Positions 10,431-21,804 of a stretch of DNA of 64,000 bases are shown here, in pieces. Within the stretch, counting starts at the first letter, position 1. Each line of letters starts with the position of its first letter. The stretch lies in the NCBI GenBank assembly GCA_034509755.1, contig CM067541.1, forward strand, positions 59,531,556-59,595,555, in the 5' to 3' direction. A model generated the notes under the pieces. That model had not been told where the DNA came from. It did no database searches and saw only the letters and a program-made list of their open reading frames with translations. Source of the DNA: Anisodus tanguticus. Lineage: Eukaryota; Streptophyta; Magnoliopsida; Solanales; Solanaceae. The position numbers and the translations under genes were made by a program.

Positions 10431-13400
10431 AAAAATAATGGACACCTAGTAAGGTGGGCCACGAGTTTCCAGGTCTTAAATGATGCGAAGGCCTAAAGAA
10501 AAGGCGAGAAAAGAAATTGGACACTCGATGCCAAAGCAAGCTGGAGTGGGCCAGAATATCCGGATCACATATGATCCGGTTACGCCTAACCACGGGTAAG
10601 AGGTTGTTCATGTGAAGCAACACCACCTCTAAAGTAGAAGGGTTGGAGAGGTTGTCCTCAATAGGACTTCGAGGGAATGAGATCACTCTAAGATGATGTG
10701 ATACATATCCCTAACTTGGTTTAAGGGGACATTTGTTGGTCAATTTGGTTTGAGACTAGTCCAACAGTGTCCGTAATAACTAAGAATGGTACAAGTATGT
10801 ACGTAGCCAAATGAATGATATATTTGTAATCCGTGCATCTATGCCATCATAGATTAAGACACGTTAAATAGCAAGTCATTCAAAAGCTAACGATGTTGAG
10901 ATTGTTGCCTTCTTCGACATAAACCTTCAAAATAAATGTGAGGTAGACGAAGAGGCAAAATCACCTTTCCAAATTCCGTCAAGGGAATAGCGAAAGAAGC
11001 ACCGCTCCTCTAGAACTTAGTCACACCTACTTGGGTGATTTGAAGTTTATACAAAATAGAGGGGAGACAAGTACGTTGTGATCTTCATTGATGATGGTAC
11101 AACGTATGGAATCCTTTGTTTATTGAAAAGCAAAGATGAAGTTGTTGAAGCCTACAAAGCGAAGTTGAAAATCAACTAAGCCTACGGATTGAGAAATTCG
11201 TAGTGATAGAGGGGAGAATGTGAAGCATCGTTCATTAAACGAATGTTCATTTCTCACCTCGTCTAACGGTGTTAGCCAAGCGCTAAGCCGTACGCCCAAA
11301 TTATGTGGGGCACGTCGATCCTTACCGCTAATGCGATTCTCAATAGAACTCCGCATAAGGATAAGGGTAACCCTCCGTGTGATACATGGAAAGGATCTCA
11401 CATACAAATGTTGTGATGTGGGGTGGTTTCATACCTAAGGCTGTAGATTGCATATTCACCTGGATCACGCAAATAACGGTAGTGTTCATCGCCTCTTCGC
11501 GTCAAAGAATGCTGAATTCTTTGGAGATAACTTTCCTTGAAAAAGGAAAAAGGAGTAATTGCTCAAGGTTAACAAGAACCCGCGAGGGCCTGACTGTCCG
11601 GAACTAGACGTTCCGTATCTTCATGACTCGAAAGTTCTTTGTCTATCCAGGAACTTAATATTCCAGATCTACAGAACTCGGGGATTCTAGATGTTGAACC
11701 AAGACGGAGCAAAGAGGGGACAAAGACTTGTTCAGTCCTTCTAGCTTGTATGGTTAAGAATGAACCATGGACAATTAACAAATAATTGTCATCTCCAAAA
11801 GCATCTTGCTTTGGAAAGAAGCTAAAGAAAGAAATAGATTCTATCATATAGAACCATACTTGCGTAATGGTTGATCTTCCTCCGGGGAAAAGAACCTTTG
11901 GGTTGTAAAATGTGCTCCTTGTGAGTAGCTTAACATCTAGGGCCATTGCGGTCATGCGTGACATGGATGTTGAAACAACCTTCCCAACCGGAGAGTTGGA
12001 AGAAGAGAATCGGGATTGGTTTCTTTGCTGTTGGGCTTCTTCCCGAACTTTCATTTTGGTCCACGAAATGTTAATATTTTGGTCTGAAAGTCTCGGATAA
12101 AATAGAAACAATGAATCGATCACGAAACATTGACTACGAAGTTAGAAAGCCAACAATTGGAAAACCAACGGTCTTAGAGTGAAAATCATATTGAAACAAA
12201 GTCTCGATATGAGTATCACGAGATGACATCTTAGGAATTGGATTTCTAAGACATCTAACGGATGGTCAATAGTTGACGAGTCTCGTTGAAGCCACCAATG
12301 GATATGAATCATAGAAGCGATTGGAATCATGGTGCACCCATAGACAAGGAGTGATATGCACGGGTCACGTGTAGTTCAATGTATTGTACACACTACAACC
12401 GACACTGGTATCGTCCTACAAACATATTAGTTGAACTAAGGTTCACGCGATGATCTTAATACATGATCAATAGAAGGCGTTAAGTCGGATATGACGATAT
12501 ACGAATTATTCGCTTATCTACGGATTATAGTATTACGGATGTCCGGCGATTACGAGAGAACACGGTGATGCAAAGCGGACATCGGATCGAAGAACACCAA
12601 AGCCACAAGTAAATGCGTATGGTGGTTCTTGGAAAATCCTCTAAGCAAACTTGCATCGACCGATTCATGATGGAATCGGAGTTTATCGCTTTATACAAAG
12701 CATGAAAGAAGTTGAGTAACTTCACGGATCCTTAGAGGACGTCCCTTATTGGGAGAAACCCGTGCCTTCGACGGTTATACACGTGGCTAGCCGGTCGGCT
12801 TTAGGAAGGACACGGATGACGGCGTCGGACATATCCGTCGGGATGCGTCGGAGACATAAGACCGTATGGCAGTTGATCATCACGGGTGTCACTTCCTTAT
12901 TTACTAACTAAGGGACTACCCGGAGATCAAGTTTTCTGCCTGTCTAGGGGAATGGGCTTAAAACCCAAAATATACGGACCAATACGGTGGAAACCCAACC
13001 TTACGGGCTGGAGATCCCGGTAATTTGGTTCAATGGGAAAACTAAGTTGTAAAGGTTCGGTTGATCGCTTCGGTGGAAGCATGAGCACTTCGGATAGTGA
13101 TTTACGAAAAGAAACACCAAATCCAAAGCCGTTCCCGCGATAGACGTTAAGTGCTATCGCAAAGTATGGGTAAAGGTTAAGTTTTCAAAACTGTAATGAT
13201 CCTCACGGTTGAGGTTAGGTCTTTGGAAAACTTTTAATGGTTCCTAACACTTGTGAAGTGGGGTATAGCGGGGATACCTTGTAGGAGACCACCTATTTAA
13301 GTGCGAGGACGGGCCGCCTCAAATTGAACGCACTTAAGAATCCAAGACGTTGTCCATGGCCAAAACGGACAAAACATTACGAAGAAGAGAGTAAGGGAAT

Positions 13401-13610
13401 TTGTTGTGTTGGTACCGTTGTCTTGGCTTACACTAAACAACGACGGTTCAAGACATCACGTTCACCGCGATAAGTAAGTCGATGGTATTCAACTATGGAA
13501 GGTTCAAAGGCGAGGCTACCTCTCCTTATGCAACATCGGTCAGTTTGAAATATTCTTTGGAAATGAAAAGACACCATGTGAGTGCGCCAAAATCTCTTTC
13601 AAGAGGGGAT

Positions 13611-14939
13611 TGTTGGAAATTTGCCTTTGGCGGGAGTTGCGACCGACCAACTTTAACGGCTTAAACACTAGTGTAACGTATGTTGGAGAATCCGATTCTT
13701 CACACATGCATGATCTACTAAGTACGTAGATAAGCAGTAGGGCCAAGAATCGTCAAATTTCATTGAGAAATGAAAGAGATATTGGTTCACGAAGTAAGGT
13801 GTTTGAAGCATGGAAAGTGTGGTATTGTGTGTAATTCTCCCACATCGGTAGAGGAAGAAAGAATTGTTGTGTATATAACACTCGAAATTGGTTTGGGGTT
13901 TGGGACCCCAAGGGGTATCCCATGTGTTTAAAGGAGGGAGGACCTAGATGTGCTTCGGTTCGAGGAAAGACCACACGCGCGCCGCCGCCGCCCGCCCGTC
14001 CCGTCCGGTCCGGTTCGGTTCGAGTTCCGGAGTTCGGGTTTCGGGTTTCGGGTTCTCGGGTTCACGGGTTCACGGGTTCACGGGTCGTGGGTCGTGGTCG
14101 TGGGGCGTGGCCTTCGATATTATCTTTTTGGGCGAGAAAACTTTGCCGGAAGTACGGTTTGATCCCGAAGTTTCGGATGTGCGATTTGGACCGAATTCTT
14201 TCGGATGTGCGGTTTGGTCCACGAAGTTTCAAGATGTACGAGTTTGGTCCCCGAAGTTTCCGGATGTACGAGTTTGGTCCCACGAAGTTTCGAGAACTTG
14301 AGAATTTCGACGGTCAAAAAGAATGCCCAAGCACTCAATTCACCATTTATTTTGGTGAATTACTCCTCCTATAATGGCCAAATCCGTTGGTCTTTCTCCC
14401 ATTAATGGTGGTGGCTTTACTACCTCCATAATGGCCATTATTTGGCTGTTATGGAGGGCAGTAATCAGCCCCCTCCCTCACCTATTTAAACACCCCCTTA
14501 CACCATTGTTGAGCACTAAGAATGACAAAAGAGATCTTTGCAAAACGGTGCACGAAAATACACAACCAAAATAGATTTCTTCCTACAACTTCCAAGCATC
14601 ATTTCGTTACTCAATATTCTTCACGGTAGCTCTTGAGTTTCCTTTGCTCAAGGGTTCCATTCTTTGTTTTATCTTGGGAGACAAATTGTCCAGGACGTAT
14701 AAAGGATACATACGGGGCAATATTGTCTTAAGGACAGAGTGCTACACTCGACTCAGCATAAACCAGTTTCCATTTTTTCAGTCTTCAACAAAATCGTAAT
14801 TTCAGTTTTGTTGTTATATTGTAATTTTCAGATTTCTAGTTGAATTATTGAAATCTTTATTTATCCTTTCGAATACTTGTAATAGTTAAATACTTCCCGT
14901 ACTGCTTTATAAAGTACCATAGAGCAAAATCTCCCAACA
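13611..14939 (+). repeat. 3' LTR
   Basis: The copy is 1329 bp, about 60 bp longer than the 5' LTR. Most of the difference comes from expansion of the GGGTTC/CGGGTT repeats at about 14000-14100. TATA-like TATTTAAA is at 14483-14490. Confidence 0.92.
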
Positions 14940-15037
14940 GCTTGTACTAACGTATTTACACGATGCAGTTGTTGGTTTTTTAACAAAGAAATCAGGGAAA
15001 TAACATAGAAAAGATACTGAAAGAAAAATATACGGGT

Positions 15038-15109
15038 TAGGGATAATCAGGCTCGAACTGATGACTTTCACCACGTCAAGGTGACACTCTACCGCTGAGT
15101 TATATTCCT
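15038..15109 (-). pseudogene. trnV-GAC: Plastid-type tRNA-Val(GAC) relic (nuclear plastid DNA)
   Basis: The reverse complement is a 72-nt cloverleaf sequence matching plastid trnV-GAC as I remember it, including the anticodon region TTGACGT and T-loop AGTTCGAGCCTG. At least two substitutions are visible: acceptor GGAATA where GGGATA is expected, and GTGAAAGTC where GTGGAAGTC is expected. The sequence on the 15110-15170 side may also be plastid-derived; the other side is not recognisably so. This is probably a NUPT fragment and unlikely to be a working nuclear tRNA. Confidence 0.8.
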
Positions 15110-15939
15110 TTCCAGCCCCATCAAGAAATAGAACTGACTAATCCTAAGTCAAAGGGTCGAGAAACTCAACGCCACTATTCTTGAGTCATGTACTAGTAGC
15201 TAGTAAAACTAAACTCCTCCCAATGTGGCGACTGGATAATACATTTGTACCATGTATAAGACCTGTAGAATCATGTCAATAAGTTCCACCCGAACCAGTT
15301 ATATTGCTCTTGGGTTAGTCAATGTTTAACTCGTTGGCAAACTAAGGTAGACACCAGTATTATGCTGAAACATATCGAACACCATGCTTATGTAGTTAAC
15401 TGCATTGCCTACTTTTCTGGCTAAAGCTCGTCTTTCCTCGTTGTTGTCTGATAACATTCCTCATCCCAGTAATATGGGAACTTCAATTTGGAAGCTGTGT
15501 GTGGCATCGACCAGTCATTGTAGAAAACAAGTGCGAGAACGCAAATCTCGGTTAAGTAACAACCAGGGCATGCATGCACAATGTAGACTTCTAGAAAATT
15601 CATCAGTCAATCATCACAGGCTAACCACAGTGAGGAAAGATGACTAAGAAGTGTGTGTATTTTCAGAAGGTCATGCGGGCTTTACGCATCTAGTACCATC
15701 ATGAACTTAGAAGCACAAGCTGCTTCCAAATGCACAAGAAAGGCTGATCCCAAGTCTTTCAAAATGGCCAAACTAGAATTAGTAGTTGTTTTTGTCCATG
15801 GTGAACTATCGTTAAACGTATTGGGAGAATAAGAGAAAATAAGTCAAGATATTCTTTTATTTTGACAAACAGCTGTTGCTAATTTAACAAGAATGCAGTC
15901 AGTAAGTCATTTTATCTCGATAAAACAATCTTCCAGTGA

Positions 15940-15968
15940 CCCCCCCCCCCCCCCCCCCCCACACACAC
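15940..15968 (+). repeat. Poly-C tract followed by CA repeat
   Basis: A run of more than 20 C is followed by ACACACAC. It is a simple-sequence tract inside ABP1-proximal non-coding DNA, downstream of the window's first NUPT. Confidence 0.9.
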
Positions 15969-16208
15969 TTTCTCTTGTTTATTGTTTTCTTGGAAGAGGG
16001 GTTACAATCAGTGGCGTAAGCAGGATTTTTCTAAAGCTGTGCCAGTAATTAAAGAAGTGAACAAATGACTAAATCACTATAACGACAACATAATTTAGAA
16101 AAACACAATTCAAGTGTAATACTACAACTCTCCTCATCTTTTGTTTTTTGAAACGTATCCATAATAGACTCATTAGAATATTACTAAATACTTCTTTTAT
16201 ATTTATAT

Positions 16209-16392
16209 AAAGGGGAGCCTTGGAGTAACTGGTAAAGTTGCTGCCACGTGACCTGGAGGTCACGGGTTCAAGCCTTGGAAATAGCCTCTTGCACAAGGTA
16301 AGGCTGCGTACAATAGACCCTTGTGGTCCGGCTCTTCTCCGAACCCAGTGCATAGCGGGAGCTTAGGGCACCGGGCTGCCCTTTTATTTTTT
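16209..16392 (+). mobile_element. TS-type SINE in ABP1 intron 4
   Basis: It opens GGGGAGCCTTGGAGTAACTG (A box), has GGTCACGGGTTCAAGCC (B box), the diagnostic GCTGCGTACAATAGACCC and TTGTGGTCCGGC, and ends GGGCTGCCC plus a T-rich tail. This matches the tobacco TS SINE family as I know it. Confidence 0.88.
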
Positions 16393-16659
16393 TATACAAG
16401 TCACAAAATAACCACTCAGAAGCCCACCACAGTTAAAAATATTTTTTGGTAGCAATATGCGCGTGATAGGTGTTAGGTTCATTGGTTTAGTGACTTTATT
16501 TTTTAGTAGGCGTAAAAGGATCAAGGCCTGGTAGCTTTAGTAAGTTTTCTGAACAAAGCTAAAAAGAATTTACAGCTCAAGCACTGTTAGCACGATGTAT
16601 CATTAATATATGATATATATCATATGTATTTTGGTTCGCCAGATTATTTACATATAAGG

Positions 16660-16816
16660 GCATCCTGGTGCACTAAGCTCCCGCTATGTGCGGATTTGAA
16701 GGGCCGGACCACAATGGTCTATTGTACGTAGTCTTACCTCACATTTCTGCAAGTGTCTGTTTTCACGGCTTGAAACCATAACCTCCTGGTTACATGGCAG
16801 CAACTTTACCGGTTAC
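16660..16816 (-). mobile_element. TS-type SINE, inverted, in ABP1 intron 4
   Basis: The reverse complement carries the same landmarks (ACCGGTAAAGTTGC, GGTTTCAAGCC, GTACAATAGACCATTGTGG, GAGCTTAGTGCACC). It is diverged from, and oriented against, the copy at 16209-16392. Confidence 0.82.
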
Positions 16817-17276
16817 ATATATATAAATAAATAAAAAATCCCCGACACCGCTTGGCTCCACGTGCCTCCACCCCTGGTTACAATGGGGTACATGTTACAT
16901 CTAAGTTTAAAAATTATGGTAAACCTTAAGAAACACAGTGTGCATCATAAGGGTAACTCCATCAGAACAACTCTTCTGACACAACTCTAATGTAGTCCAA
17001 GAACTGGTCCTTATCAGGAGATGAAATTGATATGGAGTCTTTCACCATGAAAGCATAGAAACAAAACTATGAAAGTAAAAAGGTTAACAAAAATATTAAG
17101 CATGACAAACTGATGTCATATTATCTCTGTGCAATGGTGGACTGGAAGTTATTGTTCAACAGAGGTTACTTACACTTTCACAGGGGGGCGAGATATAACA
17201 ACTAAAACTTGTAGATTTTCATGTTCACCAGTGTTCCATACCTGTAATTACAAAAGTAAAAGCATACTTCTAGTCA

Positions 17277-17440
17277 CATGTGCATAGAGATGGAACCTAA
17301 TTTAAGAAGTTGTAATTTGATTGACCTATGAGGCCTGTTGGGATTTGTGATCTGCAGCCATATGTGCATAGAGATGGAACTTAACCAAAGAAGTTAAGTT
17401 GTAATTCGATTGACCTATGAACTCTTTTGGGATTTGTGAC
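17277..17440. repeat. ~83-bp tandem duplication in ABP1 intron 3
   Basis: ATGTGCATAGAGATGGAAC and, further on, GATTGACCTATGA and GGGATTTGTGA each occur twice in the same order. Confidence 0.75.
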
Positions 17441-18232
17441 TCTTCTAGGACCAGCACTGGTACAGGTCTTTAGACAGGCTATATTAACAATGTCGTCCAG
17501 ATAGAAGATAGGTTAATGAAGGCATGCATGTCGGTTCCACGGGGAAACCACTTAGGCTTTTACCATGATAGCTCCAACAGTGAGAAGTAGACCGATCATC
17601 AGTTTCATCAACATAATCAGAGTCTGAGAACTTACAGGGAAAGATGAAGAAAAGCAAGTACATTAGCCATGAAGGGGATAGAGCATATCTCACATAAACA
17701 AATCATGACTTGGAGACCAAGAGCTTCCTAGGAACCTGATAAAACATTGACCGCCTTTCCAATTAATTTGTTACCTGATTGATGATGATTCAGTAAGTAC
17801 AAACTACAAATATTTGTGGGTATTTGTATCTACGTAACTAGATGCAACATTAAGTATGTATCAGCTCGGAGTTTTCTTTATCAAGTTATTGATCACTTAT
17901 TTACATCCAGCAGGAATAATTCTAAGCTCAGGTAAGATAAGAGAAGAAAGAGTACAAGGCAGCATACCTGGTGAACATCATTAACAGGGATATGGAAAGT
18001 GCTATTAGGGGATATATGGGACTCCTGCAGGTTCCCTGGGTACTTTGAATGTGAACTAGGAGCGAGATAGAGAGTGCCTTGACCCTTCAAGACGACAAAT
18101 ACTTCTTCATATGAGTGCCTGTGGATTGGCGTGCGAGATTCAGCTGCAAATGTTTGAAGCCACACCTCTATCTATACACGAAACAATAGCAATGAAACCA
18201 AAGTAAATAGCAACATTTTAAAACCAAATAGC

Positions 18233-18372
18233 CGATATTCACAATCAATCAACTTCATTTCAAACTCAAATTAGATAGGATCGGCTCTATGAATCCTTTC
18301 TGCAATATTCACAATCAATCCACTTCATTTCAATCTCAAATTAGATAAAATCGGCTACACGAGTCCTTTCTA
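18233..18372. repeat. 70-bp tandem duplication in ABP1 intron 2
   Basis: Two adjacent units begin ATATTCACAATCAATC and both end near GAATCCTTTCT/GAGTCCTTTCT, with about a dozen differences. Confidence 0.8.
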
Positions 18373-19279
18373 TCTACATTCTATTCAGGTCAGCCAATAT
18401 CGTCAACAAGTGAAAATTAAGAAATTGCAAGCAGAATAGCACCTCTTTCATGCCGTGTAACACTGAACCTCCGGACCTCCCATAGTTGTGTTGTGGAAGC
18501 TCGCTACTATTCTTCACTAGTGGTCATCCTGCATAACAAGGAACATTTTGGCTTCTAAATTTGAAATTTTGCCTAACTTGAAGAGGATGCATGATTTTAA
18601 ATTAGTGAGAACAGAATATCATTGCATCCACTACTACTCAGTGAAAATTGTGAGTACCTATTATTACTATACATTTAAAAGAATTTCTCATACACATAGA
18701 TGAAATAATGACAAGACTTGCCATTAATTGAGCACTGAGAAGCTACAGCGGTTGCGAAACACAAAACAGCAACATGCCTGATCATCTGCAAACTGATATA
18801 ATTTGTATAAAGAACATTCATTTTAATCATTTACCACTGTTCGCCCTTGTATTTGAAAACTAGCCACAATTATTAAATTTCACAAGCACTAATTATCTTG
18901 ATTTTTTTAGAATAGTAACTGAAATTTTTTCCCTATATAATGTCCATGAACATTAGGCTTTTTACATTAGTTGTGTAAAATACGAAAATAGTACTCTGAT
19001 GGGGTTTGGAGTATGTGGATTGCATAATTTAATAAGTATATTTTTTGTATGTGTGTAAATAAGACGTTGATTCTTTTATTTTTTAAGATAGTTTGCACAG
19101 AGCTTTCATCTAATCTAAATCCGTTATATATGCTTTCTTCTCTTCAAAGATAAAGTTGCATTCACATGACAAATGACGAATCAATGAAAACATAAAATTG
19201 TTCAATTCTAAATTCAAGAACATCGTCCTGCTTTAGATTTTCTGAACATGAAATTTCTTATATTACAAAAGTAGTAAGA

Positions 19280-19400
19280 GGGTACAATGGCAGAGGAAAG
19301 GGGACGCAGGGTTCATCCGAACTTATTTTTCATGTATATAAATAATAGATGTTGAACCTCCTTGGCTTCTATGTGTATTTACTTCTTCAAAGAGAGCACA
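19280..19400 (+). mobile_element. Truncated member of the 'GGCGGAGCC' short-element family
   Basis: The phrases ATAATAGATGTTGAACC and TGGCTTCTATGTGTATTTAC match the core of the elements at 43334-43478 and 48266-48451. The terminal GGCGGAGCC is degenerate here (GGCAGAGGA). Confidence 0.45.
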
Positions 19401-19849
19401 GAAGAACAAGAAAGATGGTTCTCCCTCTGGCATATCAATCTCCTTGGGGATTTAAATGTGGGAAATTTGAAACAATAAATAACAACTATAAGGTTATTAT
19501 AACCTATAAATATGACAATAGCTTTCTCATTATATACATTAGGATCAGGCTGATCCAATCAGCTTTGGTTGAAATCCTAATATGTACTAGTACTTCTGCA
19601 ATCTTTACATGTTTTCATTCATTATCTTGAGGCAGAACAATCTGGCGCTGGTTCCTCTGAGTGCGAGAAAATGAGCTAGTGAAGAAGATGAAGCGTGAGA
19701 TGCTAAACTTGCAAGAATGTGCTTCATAGTATTTAGTATGAACACAGCTGCTATTTGAGCTGCCAGTGAGCTTCACCCGATAACAAAAACTGAAGAAGAT
19801 GCAGGTGGTAAGACTGCGTACAATTTAAAAGAAAGTCATGAATTTAATC

Positions 19850-20560
19850 TATAAAAACTGTTTCCACGGCTTGAACCCATCACCTCCTGGTCACATGGTT
19901 AAAACCAAAAACAAACCAATTAAATCGATTTTTTAATTATTAAAACCAAACCAAACCAACTATAACTCACATCCATCGGTTTGGTTTTATTCGGTTTTTT
20001 AAAAACCTAATGGTATTTCTCGCTTTCATGATTTTACCTGCAATTAGAAAATAATTTTCACCTTTTTCGACCTATAATCCGTTATTAACCTTTTATTTTG
20101 GCGGTTATAATTTTCTTAGACTATGAAAAAATGTCTTAAGATCTATAAACTTTAATCAAGTGAATAATGTTTATAAGAAATAAAAAAAAAAGATATAGGT
20201 AAATCTTATAGTTATTTCTTTGAATTAATGAGTTTAGATTAAATTCATGACTTTCTTTTATGAAATGAGCTTAAAGTATAAAGGTCATTAGCATATTAGA
20301 GATGAATATAATTTTAATCAAAAAGTATACAAAATATCTAAATTATTTATAAAAATCATTATATTGTATATATGTAATTATAAATTTTGTGTATACTATA
20401 ATTTATCAATTCGGTTCGGTTTTTTCTTCGATTTGTTATTAGTAAAACCAAACCAAATATTATCGATTTTTAAAAATTTAAAACCAAACCAAAACCAAAT
20501 AATAATCGGTTTGGATCGGTTTTTAACCAAACCGTGAACATTCGGAGTGTTTACAGGGGA
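19850..20560. mobile_element. Non-autonomous element rich in AACCAAACC/GGTTTGGTT, beside a SINE remnant
   Basis: A TS-SINE remnant on the minus strand (about 19860-19900, CACGGCTTGAACCCATCACC) adjoins a block of AAAACCAAACCAAACCAA repeats. The complementary GGTTTGGTTTTATTCGG stands near 19978, and similar opposed blocks lie at 20405-20545. Composition and opposed arms resemble the better-bounded hAT element at 41314-42166, but I cannot fix its ends. Confidence 0.5.
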
Positions 20561-20599
20561 CAACTTGTGCCAACTGAAAGGATGCAATAACACCTAGCC

Positions 20600-21740
20600 T
20601 TTATAGAGTGGAAAAGATTGATACACCATTAAAACATCTCATATTTCTTACTATCGAGATGATGATTCTTTCAAACAGAAGAAAAGAAAGGCTCCTACAG
20701 CAAAACCATCAGATTATGCAGTACAGATGATTGGTAATGGCGTTTTATCAACTAGAGTCCTTCAGAGAGCAGGCTACAAATGATATAGTGAACTTTTTGA
20801 ACATCACACAAGATAATTCCGTTTCAAGTGAGCCATCATCTGGTGAGGAGTGGGAATGGAATATCTTACGAGAGAGGGGGTGAGAATGCTAGGCACGCTC
20901 ATACCAGAGTGGGAATGGAATATCTTACGAGAGGGGGTAGAACGACTGAAACTTTTGCATACCGGGAGAATCTTCAATCATACATCTAGATGCATTCCAT
21001 AACAATGATATGATGTAATGTTGCTTTCCTCAGGTCTATCTTAGCTTTTGACGGTGTACCTGGCAGATCTCTCTATATGCTCCTTGTGCAAACACAAGCC
21101 AAGTTACATATTTTGGGTGTGCATGATATTCAACACAGAGTTACTTTTTGCTTCAGTATCTTTATGAAAACACTATTCGGTTCCTTCTGGTAACTGACCA
21201 TGTCAAACATTACCATGGTTTTTTAAGTTTGAACTAGGAAAGGATCATTTGGGGAGGTGAACACTACAGCCATAACTCTGTGTTTAACTCTAAATCACTT
21301 TGCATAAAAGAGGTTCTAACTTCTAAACCATCTTGATTGTCCCGTCTCCCTTTACATCAATATGAATAACTAAACAAGCACGCATAGTTTCTATTCTTAC
21401 ATCAATATGAGGCGTTTCATGTATTTTAGCATATAAGCCGGCCATGCAGGTCCAGTCTAGTCTATCTTTTGATCCACAAGGATCAGAATCAAATAAACGC
21501 ACATTCTCTTTTTGGCAAGCAAAGATATAATTTTAACACGCTGCAAGCATATATAGAAAGGAAAGAAGGAAAACTTCAAAGTAAAGAAGGCCAAGAAATT
21601 TTCCTTTCTTCACTTATATTAAATCAAATCCTTTCCCCCTTTACCAACAAAAGATGATTCTTACATACAAAAGAGATTTGCTTACTAAAGAGTTGGAAAA
21701 TAACAATACATGGCGAATAAGTTGAACCTTTAAGCATACC
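20600..21740. other. Intergenic, no gene seen
   Basis: The only structure I see is a ~62-bp direct repeat: GAGTGGGAATGGAATATC followed by TTACGAGAG, near 20849 and near 20910. Short open frames here have no recognisable similarity. Confidence 0.5.
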
Positions 21741-21804
21741 AGGGCCCTAAAAAACTGCATCTACAGAGCAATCAAACCTAAAATTTTCAGCTCCATTGAC
21801 TCCC

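Larger units (their letters stand above)
8315..14939 (+). mobile_element. Complete LTR retrotransposon with degenerate Copia interior
   Basis: LTRs at 8315-9584 and 13611-14939 begin TGTTGGAAATTTGCC and end CTCCCAACA. The target duplication GCTTG is at 8310-8314 and 14940-14944. A purine tract (AAGAGGGGA) precedes the 3' LTR; no initiator-Met primer site follows the 5' LTR. The interior is full of stops, but Copia phrases survive. These are an integrase-to-RT linker (PKAVDCIF and EFFGDN near 11430-11530), an RT stretch (GELEEENRD near 11990), an RNase H stretch (MESEFIALYKA near 12668, then RRRHKTVWQLI), and the closing SRGMGLKP near 12945. It cannot mobilise itself. Confidence 0.92.
15421..18785 (-). 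pseudogene. ABP1: AUXIN-BINDING PROTEIN 1 (ABP1) pseudogene
   Basis: ABP1 is a small ER-resident cupin that binds auxin through a zinc site. Five exons are readable: 18722-18785 (signal peptide MIRHVAVLCFATAVASQC), 18443-18528, 17968-18171, 17174-17241 and 15421-~15526. The zinc site is intact in exon 3 (TPIHRHSYEE and NDVHQ). The last exon ends WDEECYQTTTRKDEL, the ER-retention signal. There are three lesions. The second codon of exon 2 is TGA (18524-18526) where Leu is expected before PLVKNSSELP. About seven codons (the LSHITVA segment) are missing between NYGRSG and GSVLHGMKE. No AG precedes the last exon (bases TTGT stand there), and one Ile codon is missing in VF-YNDW. Exon 1 needs a GC donor. 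A sequence error could explain one lesion, hardly all three. Confidence 0.85.

Noticed and set aside
15038..15109. Functional nuclear tRNA-Val gene
   Set aside because: The sequence is of plastid type and already carries substitutions in the acceptor and variable regions.
15421..15603. Rescue of the ABP1 last exon by an upstream acceptor (CGAG at ~15550) or a shifted donor
   Set aside because: With the strong GTAAGT donor of exon 4 the upstream AG shifts the frame and removes KDEL. Only a weak alternative donor would keep the frame, and it would add extra residues. The exon 2 stop remains in any case.
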